Origin: Euphorbia lathyris
Lineage: Eukaryota; Streptophyta; Magnoliopsida; Malpighiales; Euphorbiaceae
DNA length: 64,000 bases
Assembly: GCF_963576675.1 (NCBI RefSeq)
Contig: NC_088918.1
Location: 42,503,501 to 42,567,500, forward strand
Direction of reading: 5' to 3'
Made by a program: the position numbers and the translations under genes. Under the pieces are notes generated by a model. It saw only the letters and a list, made by a program, of their open reading frames with translations, was not told the DNA's origin and ran no database searches. Below, piece by piece: positions 34,146 to 46,065 of this stretch. The stretch's first letter is position 1, and each line of letters opens with the position of its first letter.

Positions 34146-35192
34146 TTAAAGGAAAATCTCCTCTATAAGCTCCACATCCCAGTCGGATGTGTGTGGGATA
34201 AACATGTCGGCTACAGTAAGATCACTCATGGATTCAATCTTAGGAGTAGTCACCATACAATTTTGTAAATCCCATAACCAGGGGTCATTCCACACATTAA
34301 TAGACCTTCCATCTCCGATCTTCCATCTGAGCCCAGCTTTTAGCACAAGTTGAGAATTCCAAAGACTCCTCCAAATGAAGCTCGGTGAGCTACCCAACCG
34401 AGCATGCATAAAGTCCCCCAATGGGTAATATTTAGCTTTGAAAATCCTGCTGACAAGAGAAATTGGGTTAGACATAAGATGCCAACCTTGCTTACCCAAC
34501 ATGGCTAAATTAAAGGCTGTGAAATCACGGAAGCCAAGGCCTCCTTCTTCCTTGGACACACATAATTTGTCCCAACTCATCCAATTGATACTACGAGACC
34601 CATCTTTTTTTGTACCCCACCAGAAGGAGTTGAGCATCCGTTGGAGTTCCTCAGCTGTAGAAACAGGAAATAGAAAGACACTCATGTAATAGACCGGGAT
34701 TGCTTGGCCCGCTGCTTTTATAAGGACAGATTTGCCCGCTTTAGAGAGGGACTTCCCCCTCCAATTTTGCAATCTCCTCCAGAGCTTGTCTCTCAAGTGG
34801 GCAAATATAGCTTTCTTCTGGCGCCCAACTAACGACGGAAGCCCCAAGTAGCGCCCAGTATCAATCGGTGAATTTACCTCTAGTATGCTAGAGATAGCAT
34901 GAACCAGTTCAGGGGCCACATTTTTACTACACAAAAATCCAGATTTCCCAAAGTTCACTGCCTGCCCTGAAGCCGCTTCATAATCTTTCAACACCTTGTT
35001 CATGACTCTGCACTCAGCAATTGAAGCTCTGAAAAATAAAAAGGCATCGTCAGCGAATAGTAAGTGACTAATTGATGGTGCTCCACGCACCACACGACAG
35101 CCATGTAGGTTCCCAATCCGTTCCTCTTCAGTGAGCAATGCTGTGAGACCCTCTGCGCAGAGTAAGAACAGGAACGGAGATAACGTGAGACC
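34146..35192 (-). pseudogene. L1 reverse transcriptase, C-terminal half
   Basis: The frame contains SISHLLFADDAFLFFRAS (catalytic FADD), SGQAVNFGKSG, RYLGLPSLVGR and the thumb/connection motif SFWWGTKKDG, ending at a stop near 34146. The N-terminal fingers and the endonuclease were never inserted. A continuation (FFVWRLARNFLPLR) follows at about 33940 after a frame break. Confidence 0.85.
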
Positions 35193-35256
35193 CTACGTTT
35201 GTTTTGTTATGTCACAGAATAAGCTCATTGTCACACTCTAACCTCTAGTCACACTG

Positions 35257-35869
35257 GATTTCACCCATATATATATTGAAAAAATAGAGGAAACAAAATT
35301 ATATAAATTAGGTGGAGTTGATTTTATATATTCTATTTTGTTTTTATGATTTTTATATAATATGAGTTTTTCTTGAAAGTTACAAATTTGGTTGAGCATT
35401 TGAATTTGGAGAAATTGAGAAAATTTTGGAGGCGAAAGTTTCCAATCGAAGCTATACTCAAATAAATACATTAGAGCTCTAAGCTTTTATTGTTAAAAGG
35501 ATTGTGCATCAAAGAGCAGATAGAAGAGAAAGATAGTTGAAGATGAAGGAAAATAAGAAGAGGGGGTAATTTTTTTTCTTTTTTTTAATTGAAATCTCAC
35601 ATTTTCAGAGTAAAAAAAATTAATAATTTTTTTTGACTAATTTTCTCTCACTACATCAACAATTTTGACAGTGTTAGCCATTTTGTCTTAATTTTGCTAA
35701 TGGAACAAACCACATGGTTATTTTTAAGGCAAAAAAAAAACCCACAAGTGTCGATCTTCGAATTCGTAAAACTGTAGAGATTTTTTTTGAAATTAAACTT
35801 TCTAATATACAACGGATGGCTCAAAGAGCTAGAAAATAATAAAAAAAAGGAAGAGAAAGTACCAAACTA
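35257..35869. other. AT-rich spacer
   Basis: Low-complexity AT with poly(A/T) runs. No gene or repeat structure recognised. Confidence 0.5.
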
Positions 35870-36350
35870 GTCCACAATCACGCTCCTGGACTGCTTAGTA
35901 CCAATGAAATCATGCCAAATTTCTTGGTGAACACTAAAGGGACACTGGTGGAAAACATGGAGACCGTTATACAGCGTGAGAGCAAGATTGGCAAGCTTTT
36001 TTGTGACTCTATTGCTTTCTTTGTAGCTATGAGTAATTCTGGTGTCCCAATTTCTATTAAGAAAATCAAAACAGATAAAAATAGGGTTATTACACATTTG
36101 AGAATTACCTTTTTCTCGTTAAGCCATTGAACAACCAGATTAAAATCGCTTTCAATCACTAGCTGCTTAATACAAAAGCTCCAAACGATAACTAGACTTT
36201 TTTTTATAAACAACCCACGTCTCAGCTTGAATAGCAGAGCAATTGCCAATATTGAGCGAGAACCCAAAATTCCATTTACCTTCGTGGTCTCGTAACACCT
36301 CCCGCTCCTATAGGACCAGGATTACCATTGCTACACCCATCCATGTTTAT
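35870..36350 (-). pseudogene. Old L1 RNase H remnant
   Basis: Across three frames on the minus strand one can read CSNGNPGPIGAGG (36345-36300), AIQAETWVVYKK, VIESDFNLVVQWLNE and SNRVTKKLANLAL, the order of an L1 RNase H domain. Several frameshifts mean this copy is considerably older than those at 32797 and 53500. Confidence 0.65.
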
Positions 36351-37426
36351 CTTGAAGTAGTTAGAATCAGAAGGCAGCCAACGAATTTGAATATCCTTTC
36401 TAACAATGAGATGATGCACCAAGCTATTTTTTTACCATGCAAGCTTCTTTAATTTGGAGGAGCGAATTCTTAAGAAAATCTATATTAGCTTCAGCGCATT
36501 GCTCTTACCTTTTAAAAATTTGGAAAATTCAAACTTTGATATCTCCAATTGAATAAACCCGATAGAAATAGAAGATGTATGACAACTAAAATAAGAAAAC
36601 ACAAAAGTGTCAAAATTATTATGTTTTTCAAGGTAATTATTTGATTTTTTTAATATATAGTAGTTTTTTTGTTCTCAATTGTGTTGTTGTTTTATTTTAT
36701 AAAACAATAGTTGTTATAGTTCCATTTTTTAGAGATAAAATTTCCTTTATGTCGTTACTCAGGTTCTGTATCTCTCACTACCTTATCGATGTTTTTTTAT
36801 TTGTCTTTTTTTAAACATGACTAAAATAAAGATTTTATATATTTGCATTCTTTTTTAGTATATCTTGCTAGGTGTAATCGTTTCGATTGTCAACTCTAAC
36901 TAAAATTTAGATTTTCGGTTTTATATGAACTCAACTGTTAGGTTTAATTGAAGTTATTTCAAATTCAGAACCTCGAGAAATGCACTATTTTTTTTAACTT
37001 GAGTTTATCTAACTGATATGAGTTGTATTTTTTATCTTTATGCATTTTGGTACGAATAGATATAAAGTTTCACACAATAATGACTCATTGAAGTTGGAGA
37101 CATATTGAAGAAAATGATTAAAGAGTTATTGCAACATTATACTTACAACGAAGTTTATTTCAATTATAAATTATGTTATATCATTATTATCATTTTAAGT
37201 TCCTTTCTCATTTTTTATTATAGATTCTACATTATTATTATTATTATCAATAAGTTAAGTTTTTTCCCACTCCTCTAGATAGAGAGATTGTAAGTGTCCA
37301 ATTATTCTTGAAGAATTTGGATTATGCTAGATATGAACTCAAAATGAAGGTAAATAAAAATAATTTTTGATGTTTAAAATCTGAAAATATACATTAATTA
37401 TGGGATATTGAGACAATTGCTTTTGT
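36351..37426. other. AT-rich spacer
   Basis: No coding signal on either strand. Contains an ATTATTATTATTATTATC run near 37230. Confidence 0.5.
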
Positions 37427-37552
37427 TTTTTTATTAAAAGGGGGAGGGGCCAAGAACATCCCAACTAGGTTGGCACCTTCCTGAAACACCGACCAGGGTA
37501 TTATTAAAACGAAACTAAAAAGTAAAGTTCATACAACCAATAGCAAAAGAAA

Positions 37553-40500
37553 CTAAACGAACCAGAACGAAGGCCGATTCCACAAATTATCCCTAATCAA
37601 ATCAAAACAAAAATCAGGGGCGTTGTTCCACCATTGAATCGAAGATTGTAGGCGACCATAGTTTGCAAGCTTATCCGCCACTTGGTTGCCTTCTCGGTAG
37701 ATGTGAGACACCACAAGGCATAAGCGCGACAGCAGGCCAAGGCACTCAACCCATTCTCCGCGCAAACACCATAGCACCCGTGATGAGCGAGTGCGGAACA
37801 TGGCAACCACATAAGCGGAGTCACATTCAAGCTAAAGGTTATTCCACTCCCTCTCTGCCGCAAAACGAACACTACAGATTGCCGCCTCCAACTCTGCCAT
37901 ATGAGTAATTTGATGAACTGACGGCATGGCAAATGCACTGATAACATAGCCTTCACTATTTCTGTAGATGCTACCACCGCCTGTGGAACTGTTAGTGACA
38001 GAAGCATCCGAATTCACCTTTATCCAACCGCTTGGAGGAGGCATCCAGTGGATAGGGAGCTCGCAATCATGTGTTCAACATCCGAATTCCAGACCGAGCC
38101 ACATCCCATGGTATCCGAATGGGGAATACGAACCCAAAGCAAATGGAGTGCATTGTGAATATTCAGCGTAATCTCCTAAAAAAGACAATCGTTACGTGAT
38201 TTCCAAATAATCGACACCACGACAACCACTGCACTCAACCAAATAGCCCGTATTTGGGAACCGAACTGAAACTCGACCATTTCTGTGATCTTCAACTGCA
38301 GATTTGGAACTGATATGAGTCTTTAACTGAAGAGCGATGGGATAGCGTCCCAAAGCTGCGCTGCAAAGCTACACTGAATGAACAAATGCGTTGTCGTTTC
38401 ATCACTGTTTAAACAAATACATCATCTGGAAACAATAATCAAACCCCTGCGCTTTAACAAGTCGTGAGTCGGAAGCCGACCAATCGTTGCTCTCCAAGAA
38501 ATTAAATAATGGGACGGGGGGTATAAATGGCTGCCATAGATGATGTAAAGGATCAGGTGGCCCCTTCCCCAAGAGCCAGGAATAGAACATGCGGACCGTG
38601 AAAAGCCCATCCGAGCTCGGCTTCCAAATACAGGTATCATCAGTGACACTGGGCGTCTTAACCTCACGGATTGCAGTAACGATTTCATTTTTTAAGACCA
38701 GAAGGTCGTTCCAACGATCATTGAGCCTGTAGCTAAACACACGGCCCCGAAATTTCGCTCTATCAATGTTACTCAGACCGACTATGGCTGCCACCGTGGG
38801 GATCAACCATTCATCATTCCAGAAATGCAAACCCACGCCACTGCCAATGAACCGTTTGTAGTGTTCCCACAGATCCTTGTAAGCCGATTTGATGGAGGAC
38901 CAGATGGAGGAGGAAGCAATTGGACGAACCAAACCACCCTCATTTAGGAAACGCAATCGTAATAGCTTGAAACAAAAGGAGGAATCTGCCAACACCCCCC
39001 AAGCCAACTTCCTAATTAAAGTCATATTCCAAGTATCCAGCTTTTTAATTCCTAAACTGCCCTCTTTGAACGAGGGAAAGCATGCGTCCCACCACGGGGT
39101 GATGAGCTTCTTCCCAGAGATGGAACCCGACCATACGAAGTTCCTCATATGGTAAGAGATCCTCTTGAGCAATTTTTGCGGCCACTTATAAACCAGAAAA
39201 TAATGTGTCAACGAGCCACAGATAACAACTTTTACTAACGTCAATCTCCCGGCCATTGAAAGCACCGAACCCTTCCATTTTGAGAATTTCCCCGAGATTT
39301 TGTCCACCAACGGACTGAGAAAAGAGGAACGCGGGGCACCGATGAATAGATGAATGCCAAAATACCGAACTTGAAGATCCCCAAGGCGGATCCCATTTTT
39401 TTTCTGCCAATTTAATCTGCCTTCTAGTCGTGACAGAATCCATGAAAAACACTTTCGATTTCTGCCAATTAACCCACTAACCCGAAATTGAATCATAATA
39501 CTCAAAAGCAGATACTAAAGTTCTGACGTTCCCAATTGAGGCACGACAAAATAGCAGTATGTCATCAGCATACAATAAGTGTGGGGAAATTCTGAGAACT
39601 TGAGTACGCTGATTGAATAAGGCTACCTTCAGCAACCAATTTATCCATCCATCGACTAAGGAATTCTTCAGCCAAACTAAACAGAATGGGTGAGAGGGGG
39701 TCTCCCTGACGGACACCTCTTGAACAAGCAAAATAACCATGTGAACCTGATTGAGTCATAATTGAAATCCTCGCTGGAGAAAACAGGTTAAGGATCCAAT
39801 CTCGGAATTGCAGGGAAAAATCGAATGCCTCCAAAACCGCGAGGAGAAAATTCCAGTCTAAAGTGTCAAGTGCCTTAGCAATATCAATCTTTAAGCTCAT
39901 ATTACCACCCAAGCATTGGGAGAAACAATGACATTTGCAACTTCCGCTAATCTGTCAGCTAGAAGTTTAGACAAGATTTTGAAACTGAATTTGCTCATCA
40001 CAATTGGTCTATAATGATCAATACGTAAGGCTCCATCAACCTTAGGGATGAGAGAGAGAACATTTGAATTTAAACCAGTGCTTATTTCACCATGTTCAAA
40101 AAACAAACGGACCATTCTGCACACATCTGGACCAATAATCCCCCAGTAACTCTGATAAAATTGCCCGGTGAAGCCGTCCGGCCCCGGCGCACTAGACGGG
40201 TTCATTGACATGACGGTTTGATGAATCTCGGATTCAGACGGACAGCGCAGAAGGTTCGCATTCATGTCTGTGGTAACCAGCTTAGGGATTACAGTCTCGA
40301 CCCTAGAGAGATCCTGCCGATTCGTAACCATATTTGTGAATAAGGTGCCGTAATAATCAGATATATGTTCTGCAATTCGGGCCTGATCCATGGAAATATT
40401 GCCATCAATCTGCATAGCCGCAATTCCATTGGACAATTTTCACTGATTTTCCATTCAGTGGAAAAATTTGCTATTTCGATCCCCCACATATAGCCAATTG

Positions 40501-41543
40501 GCCCTGCTCCTATCCCTTAAGTAAGTTTCTTTTTGCAGCAAATGGAAATCCAGCTGTGTATGAGCTTATAGTTCTTTCGCATGAAATTCCTCGGTGAACC
40601 CGTTTGCAAGTTGAAGCTGAATCTCATTCAGAGCAGCTTCACTATTTTCGATATTCATGTCCAGCTGACCAAAATAGTCCTTATTCCAAGTCCTCAGGAT
40701 ACTTCTAAGCCCCCTTAGTTTATAACAGTGTAATTGCATAGGGCCCAAGTTTGGATGATCAGCTTCCCAAATTTTTTTTATAAGCTCCTTGAGTCCCGGA
40801 TGGGAAATCCACATCGTTTGAAAACGGAACCGAGATACTCTTTACGGATCGCTGTAAAAATGAAAGAGCAAGGGATGATGATCCGAATAGTGTCTGATCA
40901 AGGAAGTACAGTTATATGTCCAAATTGAAGCAAAATCTTCTGACACCAGAACTCTATCCACCCTACTCTATACACGAGCTTGACCATGCCTGCCATTAGT
41001 CCAAGTGTAGAATGAGCCTACAGTGGGGACATTCCGCCATTCCCCGTCATCTACGAATTCACGAAACTCACAAGTTGGCCTAGGGGCAGGTGGACCTCTA
41101 GACTTCTCATGTGCTCCGAGGACTGCAGTAAAGCCACCTATCGAAAGCCAAACGCCAGGGTTTGCACGCTGAAGCATTGTTATTCCGTCAAACATGATTT
41201 TCCTTTTGTTTGCCCAAATACTACCATACACGAAGCATAAATAATGATTTTTCTCCTTTAAGCTGCATCTGATTAAAATATACTGATCCCCTCTGTGCAT
41301 CATCGTGCTCTGTAACACTAATCAGGAAGCCTGAAAAAGCCACAGTGTTGGCCTATCCCTATCATTCTGAGCAATTAACTTCATACCCAATTGATCCCAA
41401 AATCTCTGATTTATAGATATAAAATCCCCCATTGACTCAGCAATACACAACCAATCCGGCTTATGAGAAGTGAAAATCTTAAATAGATAGCGTTGCGTAC
41501 CTGCGTTCATCACGCCTCTGCAATTCCAGTAGATAATCGTCAT
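37553..41543 (-). pseudogene. L1 ORF2 (endonuclease, reverse transcriptase, RNase H)
   Basis: The endonuclease starts at 41543 (IIYWNCRGVMNAGTQRYL). The usual GDFN-type active-site motif is GGFT here, removing a catalytic Asp. Reverse transcriptase has SSAPGPDGF (about 40190), DIAKALDTLDW (about 39880), RGVRQGDPLSP (about 39720) and LLYADDILLF (about 39570). RNase H shows KVNSDAS (about 38020), AELEAAI and REGNQVADKLAN (about 37690). Stops or frameshifts occur near 41322, 40968, 40440, 39900, 39560 and 37830. Confidence 0.85.
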
Positions 41544-42868
41544 TTGAGATAAACTGACGGCTTGTTGATCCGTCTTGCACGGGATATGTTTTTATCTGTT
41601 TTCTGCTTTGCAGCCGATTTTTTGCTTGTAATCGTTTCCCAATCCTGTTGTTCCTCGTCCATCTCGTCTGCCGAACGGATACCTGAAGTGTCTTTGGTTT
41701 TCGAGCTTGATTCTGGGGTAAGGATGTTAGAATTTCCAGGCGATGTGGCTCTTTCACAAAGTTCCTCCCAACATTCCACTTCCGGCTCATTCGACGGATA
41801 CTGCTTATTAAGGCCTTCTTTAGCGGTTTTAGTCCCCCATTCCACATCAGCACCTTCAGAGGCGGAGTCTGTTCCAGTGTTATCATCTTCCATATCAGAC
41901 GGGTTCTCCAGAGCGTCGATGATCTGTTTGTTGATTTTGGTAACCGGAATCAATGAGTTATTCTTATCTTCCTGCTGTGGTTTCTCAATCCACACCTGTT
42001 TTTTAGGTTCTGGTATAAGCACCTTCTCGGGGAGTCTAGCTATTTGAGCCGCTGGCTTCGAATTTTTCCGGCATTCGTACGCCAAATGCCCAATGTTACT
42101 GCAAACCTTGCAAAAACTAGGGAGATTCTCATAAGATATATCAATCCAGAACTGTTTTCCCTCTCTTTCGACTCCCAATTGAGTGGGAATTTCCCCTGCT
42201 AAGTCAATATCAATGAGGAGTCTGGCAAAATGACCTACCCCACCATCAATGGTTCTCCTGTCAAAACGAACTAAACCTCCTATCCCTCTCGCAATGTCCG
42301 AGAGGATTTGAGGATCCCAATATTCCCAAGATAGACCATATAAACGAACCCATACCTGTGTATCTGTTGATTTTTCCACAAAGGGATCGAAGTTTGCCTT
42401 CCATGGTTGAAGCCGAAAGATGCCAGGCTTTAAATTAAGGTCCTCCTTGCCTATCACCATCTCCTTTGCTCTGCTTGTCGGGAGAAAGACCTGATAGTAT
42501 CCACGACCAATGGAAATCAATTTCCAGTGTTCTGTCAAGCCCCATTCATTACCGAGCTTGGTTTTGAGCTCTGCTGTTTTCCACGGTGCTTCCCCCTTTG
42601 CTAAGATCAGCCACCCGATTAGGGAGTGTTCGCAAAGAGCCAGCCATTTATCATAAGCAGACTACGATATCTTCACAGTTCGAATCCCCCCGATTTCTGA
42701 AACAGTGGCCATGGAGGGAGGGGTTACCAGAATGTTGCGTCGCAAAACGAAAGAGAATGACGACGCTGGTTTAGTAGAGGGTATGGGGGCTCCAAAGCGG
42801 AGATTTGGATTGAAGAGAACTCTAATTCCGACGTGATCATCAGTAAACGAGTCCATATCGATCATCAA
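41540..42868 (-). pseudogene. L1 ORF1 (DUF4283 and CCHC knuckle)
   Basis: One frame of 443 codons with a single stop (TAG, 42664-42662). After the stop come the DUF4283 motifs CEHSLIGWLILAKG, PWKTAELKTKL and RGYYQV, then CKVCSNIGHLAYEC (CX2CX4HX4C) at about 42105, and an acidic, low-complexity tail. ORF1 proteins bind L1 RNA. The stop codon overlaps the ORF2 start as ATGA (41543-41540). The first ATG of the frame at 42868 lies just after the leader. Confidence 0.8.
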
Positions 42869-42985
42869 AGGAAGAAATCGAACGAGAATGGTAGAAAATC
42901 GAACGAAAACGGTGGTTTAGGTCACGACGGCGGCGGTGTCGACCTCTGCCATCAATTTTTTTTAGCCTTCAAAATCCCTGTTTTT

Positions 42986-44257
42986 GTAACACATACATAT
43001 ATAGTTATTAACCATTATATTGTGGCTTGTACAAAATTATTAGTATTTGAAAAGTTTTTAACGGATGAACAGATGAAAATGAAACATGATCATATGACAA
43101 GTTGTTGTAAAATATTAATTAAAAATATTTTTATTTGAATCTCTTCAATTTCTAAATTTTTTGAGTAGAATGACTCTAATTAATAGAATTAATTTCACAT
43201 ATTAATTATAAATGTTTTTTTTGTACTAAGTGGTTATAATTGTGATTTGATTCTATTTAACTAAAATTAATATATGGACTTAACACTTAATTAAGAAAAA
43301 AAATAGAATTTTTATTAATGAGCAAAAAAACATTTCCACTCTCCTCTTTATATGTCTACATCTTCACATTCTCTCTTATTTTAGAAATAAAAAAATAAGA
43401 CAAAGATAATTCTCTCCTAATTTTTTCGTTTTCAACCCTTCTTTTTTGTTTTCTATTCCGTTGTTTATTTCATGTTCTTACTTTCGAAATTCAAGAATAT
43501 ATAATTATTCGAAAATATTAATGAAGTAAAAAAAGTGAGATATGCGAGCGTAACTGATATTGTATACAATGGAAGAATGAATAACAAATTGATTGAATGT
43601 CTTGATGTTATATTACGAAATGAAAATAGGGGACTCATCATATTAAGATGATTCAATTGGATATTTTGGGTTATTGTAACCTAATGAATAATTGAATTCG
43701 AATACTTTGGTGATCATGAAATTCCATTAAGCAAAATGATTATCGTTAAGATGAATTTGTATCTAATTTTTATGTTTTTTTATGTAATTGAAGTTTTTTA
43801 TTACAAATTATAAATGTATATATGTAACATATTAAATTGAAAAGTCTCTTAATGTGCTACATAAGAAAAATTGTAATAGTTTATAACATAATAAATTGAT
43901 GTGGCTTCTATTTCAACATAGATTATAATTCTTTTGTATCATAGATATAATGTTGAATTTTAATTTAATTTTTAGTTTTTCATTGTATTCTAATATATTT
44001 CTTAATTAATCTCATATTTTATTATTATTATTATTATTTTAAAGAACCCCAGTTAGAAAACAATATGAAAATGTATAAAATTACTAAAAGATACAAATCA
44101 TTAACTTTTATAAAAATAAATAAATCATTCACCTTTAATTAAAATTCTATAAAAAAATTAATCAATTTTTATTTTTAAAATTAATTTAATTTTATTTGAA
44201 TTATATATATAAATTTGAAATCTACATAATATAAAATATATAACACCAAAAAACTTA
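42986..44257. other. AT-rich spacer
   Basis: Long AT-rich stretch without coding character. A short (ATT)n run lies at about 44020. Confidence 0.5.
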
Positions 44258-45241
44258 GATGTTGTTTGATAACCAACTTAATCACTTAAATTAAAATATT
44301 AAATACTTATTTAATTTAAGTACGTTTTATAGCGGTTGTGTCTCCACCACTTAAATTAGTTAATTAAGTTAAAAATAAAAAATTTACATCCTCACAAACT
44401 AAAAACTTGAGGTACGGAGGGAAACTTGTGCAGAGCTCTAAGAAGCAGCAGAAGATGGGAGAAAAACAGAGGAATGTCCAATAGAGAAGAAGACGAATTA
44501 AACAATGTTGATTAAAAGGGGAATTTGGAGTTCTTTCATCTCCGCTGCTGTTCAACGGATATGGGTCTTGTCATCTGACAAGTTTGGTTTTGTCTTGTCC
44601 TTTGACAAGTTTCTTATTTTCTTTTCAATTCTTGCATCAAAAGTTCTTTTTCCATTTATAACATCATCAAGTAATCACTATGGAGAATACATTCTAGCTA
44701 AGATGAGAGCTTTTCAAGGAAATCTCAGTCCTCGGCTAGCCAAGGCCATAACTATCAAAGAAGCTTTAAATTTGATTAAGATGCATCGCTTTAGTGAGAA
44801 AATTCAAATTCAGTCGGATTGTATCGTCATAGTTAAGACAATTCAAATGGGTTTAGAAGCTCATTCGTATTTAGTTGACATTATTTCTGATTGTATTCAT
44901 TTATTACGAGATTTAGAGCCCTGCTCTATCTCCTTTATTAAGCGTTCAACGGATTCGGCTGCTCATGCTCTAGTAAAAGCGGTCAATGTTGTGTCTGTTC
45001 GGGGTGAGTGGGCATGTCCACCATCATTTCTTAGCAATATTCTTTCATGTGATTTAAGTTAATAAAACTTGACATTATTTCAAAAAAAAAAAAAAAATCT
45101 CTTATTTTGATAAGTCAAAATATTTAACTTAACAGTTTAAGTTAAACATTATCAACTAATATTTTTTATAAAAGTTACATCATTAAATACTTTCAGCACT
45201 TATTTTTTAGCACTTAATTTTCAGTTTTATTAAACATCACC
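44258..45241. mobile_element. Tourist-like MITE carrying an L1 insertion
   Basis: Ends GATGTTGTTTGATAACC and, inverted, GGTGATGTTTAATAAAAC; TSD TTA at 44255-44257 and 45242-45244. Both halves align with the intact 292-bp copy at 50237 (in inverse order). The split lies at the ..TTAAGTTAAAAA / TTATTTTGATAAG junction, where an L1 is inserted. Confidence 0.8.
44377..45096 (+). mobile_element. Short 5'-truncated L1 with RNase H and poly(A)
   Basis: About 720 bp ending in a 15-A run (45082-45096). The frame 44505-45062 encodes an RNase H domain: IKEALNLIKMHRF, IQSDCIVIVKTI and IKRSTDSAAHALVKA, ending at TAA. The first acidic motif (DG/DA) is missing because of truncation. Its 3' end TTAATAAAACTTGACATTATTTCA, then A's, resembles the tails of the other L1s here. 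Confidence 0.8.
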
Positions 45242-45367
45242 TTAGTAATTATTCAATACTATTAAAATATAAAATATATCATATTAAAAGGAGAAAATAT
45301 TTATACAATGTAGTTCCATTTAAACTATTGTAAACTACTTTAAAAAAATAAGTTAGCAATTATATTA

Positions 45368-46065
45368 GGATAAATTTCAAAAAAATCCACTGTGGTTTCA
45401 TGTATTTCAAAAAAAACCCCATGTGGTTTTTTTTTACAAAAAAAAAGGACTGTGTTATGCGCCGTTACCCGAAAAACGGAAAATGACTTAACACCGTTAA
45501 AAGTGCTGACGTGGCAAAGGGTAATTCTTCTTCTTCCTCTCTCTCTTCTCTTCTTTTTTTTTTCTTCTTATTTCTTTTAATTTCCAGAATTTTGGAAAAT
45601 TCTAGAATTCTGGAAATTTCCAGAATTCTGGAGAACATCTGAATCTAGATGTTCTTCAACGTCTGGAAAATCCAGACGTGATGAATGTCTGGATTTCAGA
45701 CGTTCCGAAGAAGAATTAAAAAAAAATTAGAAGAAGAGAGGAGATGAGGAAGAAGAGAAGAGAGAGAGGAAGAAGAAGAAGAAGAAAAAAGGAAGAAGAA
45801 GAAGAAGCGAGGAGGAGAAGAAGAAGAATAAAGAAGAAAAAGAAGAAGAAGAATGAGAGAGAAGGAGAGAGAGAGAAAGAAAAATAAAAAAAATTATTTT
45901 TTTCCGTTTTACCCTTTGCCACGTCAGCACTTTTAACGGTGTTAAGTCATTTTTCGTTTTTCGGGTAACGACTCATAACACAATCCTTTTTTTTTTGTAA
46001 AAACAAACCACAAGATTTTTTTTTGAAATACATGAAACCACAGATGATTTTTTTAGAATTTACCC
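45368..46065. mobile_element. MULE-type MITE with about 170-bp inverted repeats
   Basis: GGATAAATTTCAAAAAAATCC at the left and its inverted partner ending TTTACCC at the right. The arms share CCGTTACCCGAAAAACGG, AAATGACTTAACACCGTT and GCTGACGTGGCAAAGGGTAA. Flanks ATTATATTA and ATTATAATT are similar, a decayed 9-bp TSD. The interior has stacked palindromes (45580-45705) and a purine-rich GAA/GAG tract (45718-45870). No gene. Confidence 0.75.
45580..45705. repeat. Series of short palindromes
   Basis: CCAGAATTCTGG, AGAACATCTGAATCTAGATGTTCT and ACGTCTGGAAAATCCAGACGT follow one another at the centre of the MITE, each a near-perfect palindrome. Confidence 0.8.

Larger units (their letters stand above)
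32797..35192 (-). mobile_element. 5'-truncated L1 LINE with poly(A) and 13-bp TSD
   Basis: On the minus strand it begins inside reverse transcriptase (LSPFLFLLCAEGL) and ends in a poly(A) seen as T's from 32797. CTACGTTTGTTTT is present at 32784-32796 and 35193-35205, a target-primed insertion duplication. Truncation at the 5' side is typical of L1. The truncated frame is open over 330 codons, so it is among the younger insertions here. Confidence 0.9.
31195..35256. mobile_element. TIR DNA transposon in TA-rich flank, split by an L1
   Basis: The left arm (GCGTGAC, then GGTGTGACAA, then CTTATTGTATGACA) recurs inverted at 35200-35256 (GTCACAGAATAAG, then TTGTCACAC, then AGTCACAC). Long inverted similarity also links 31320-31740 with 32340-32690 (TCTTAAAATGA, AATTCCGG, AAAACATCATT, GATTCCTTACG). 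TA runs lie at both outer flanks. No transposase. Without the L1 it is about 1.65 kb. Confidence 0.65.
37427..42985 (-). mobile_element. Near full-length L1 LINE, decayed
   Basis: A GC-richer 5' leader (about 42985-42870), ORF1, ORF2 (endonuclease, RT, RNase H) and a short 3' tail with an A-rich end (T's at 37427-37437) are all present, about 5.5 kb. This is the complete plan of a plant L1. TSDs were not found. Stops, frameshifts and an active-site change make it inactive. Its sequence differs from the L1s at 32797 and 53500, so it is another subfamily. Confidence 0.85.

Noticed and set aside
41562..42047. 161-codon open frame on the plus strand
   Set aside because: Antisense shadow of the L1 ORF1 tail, which has clear DUF4283 and CCHC signatures in the minus frame.
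45716..45930. Minus-strand frames rich in Ser, Leu and Phe
   Set aside because: Translation of a purine-only GAA/GAG tract; low complexity.
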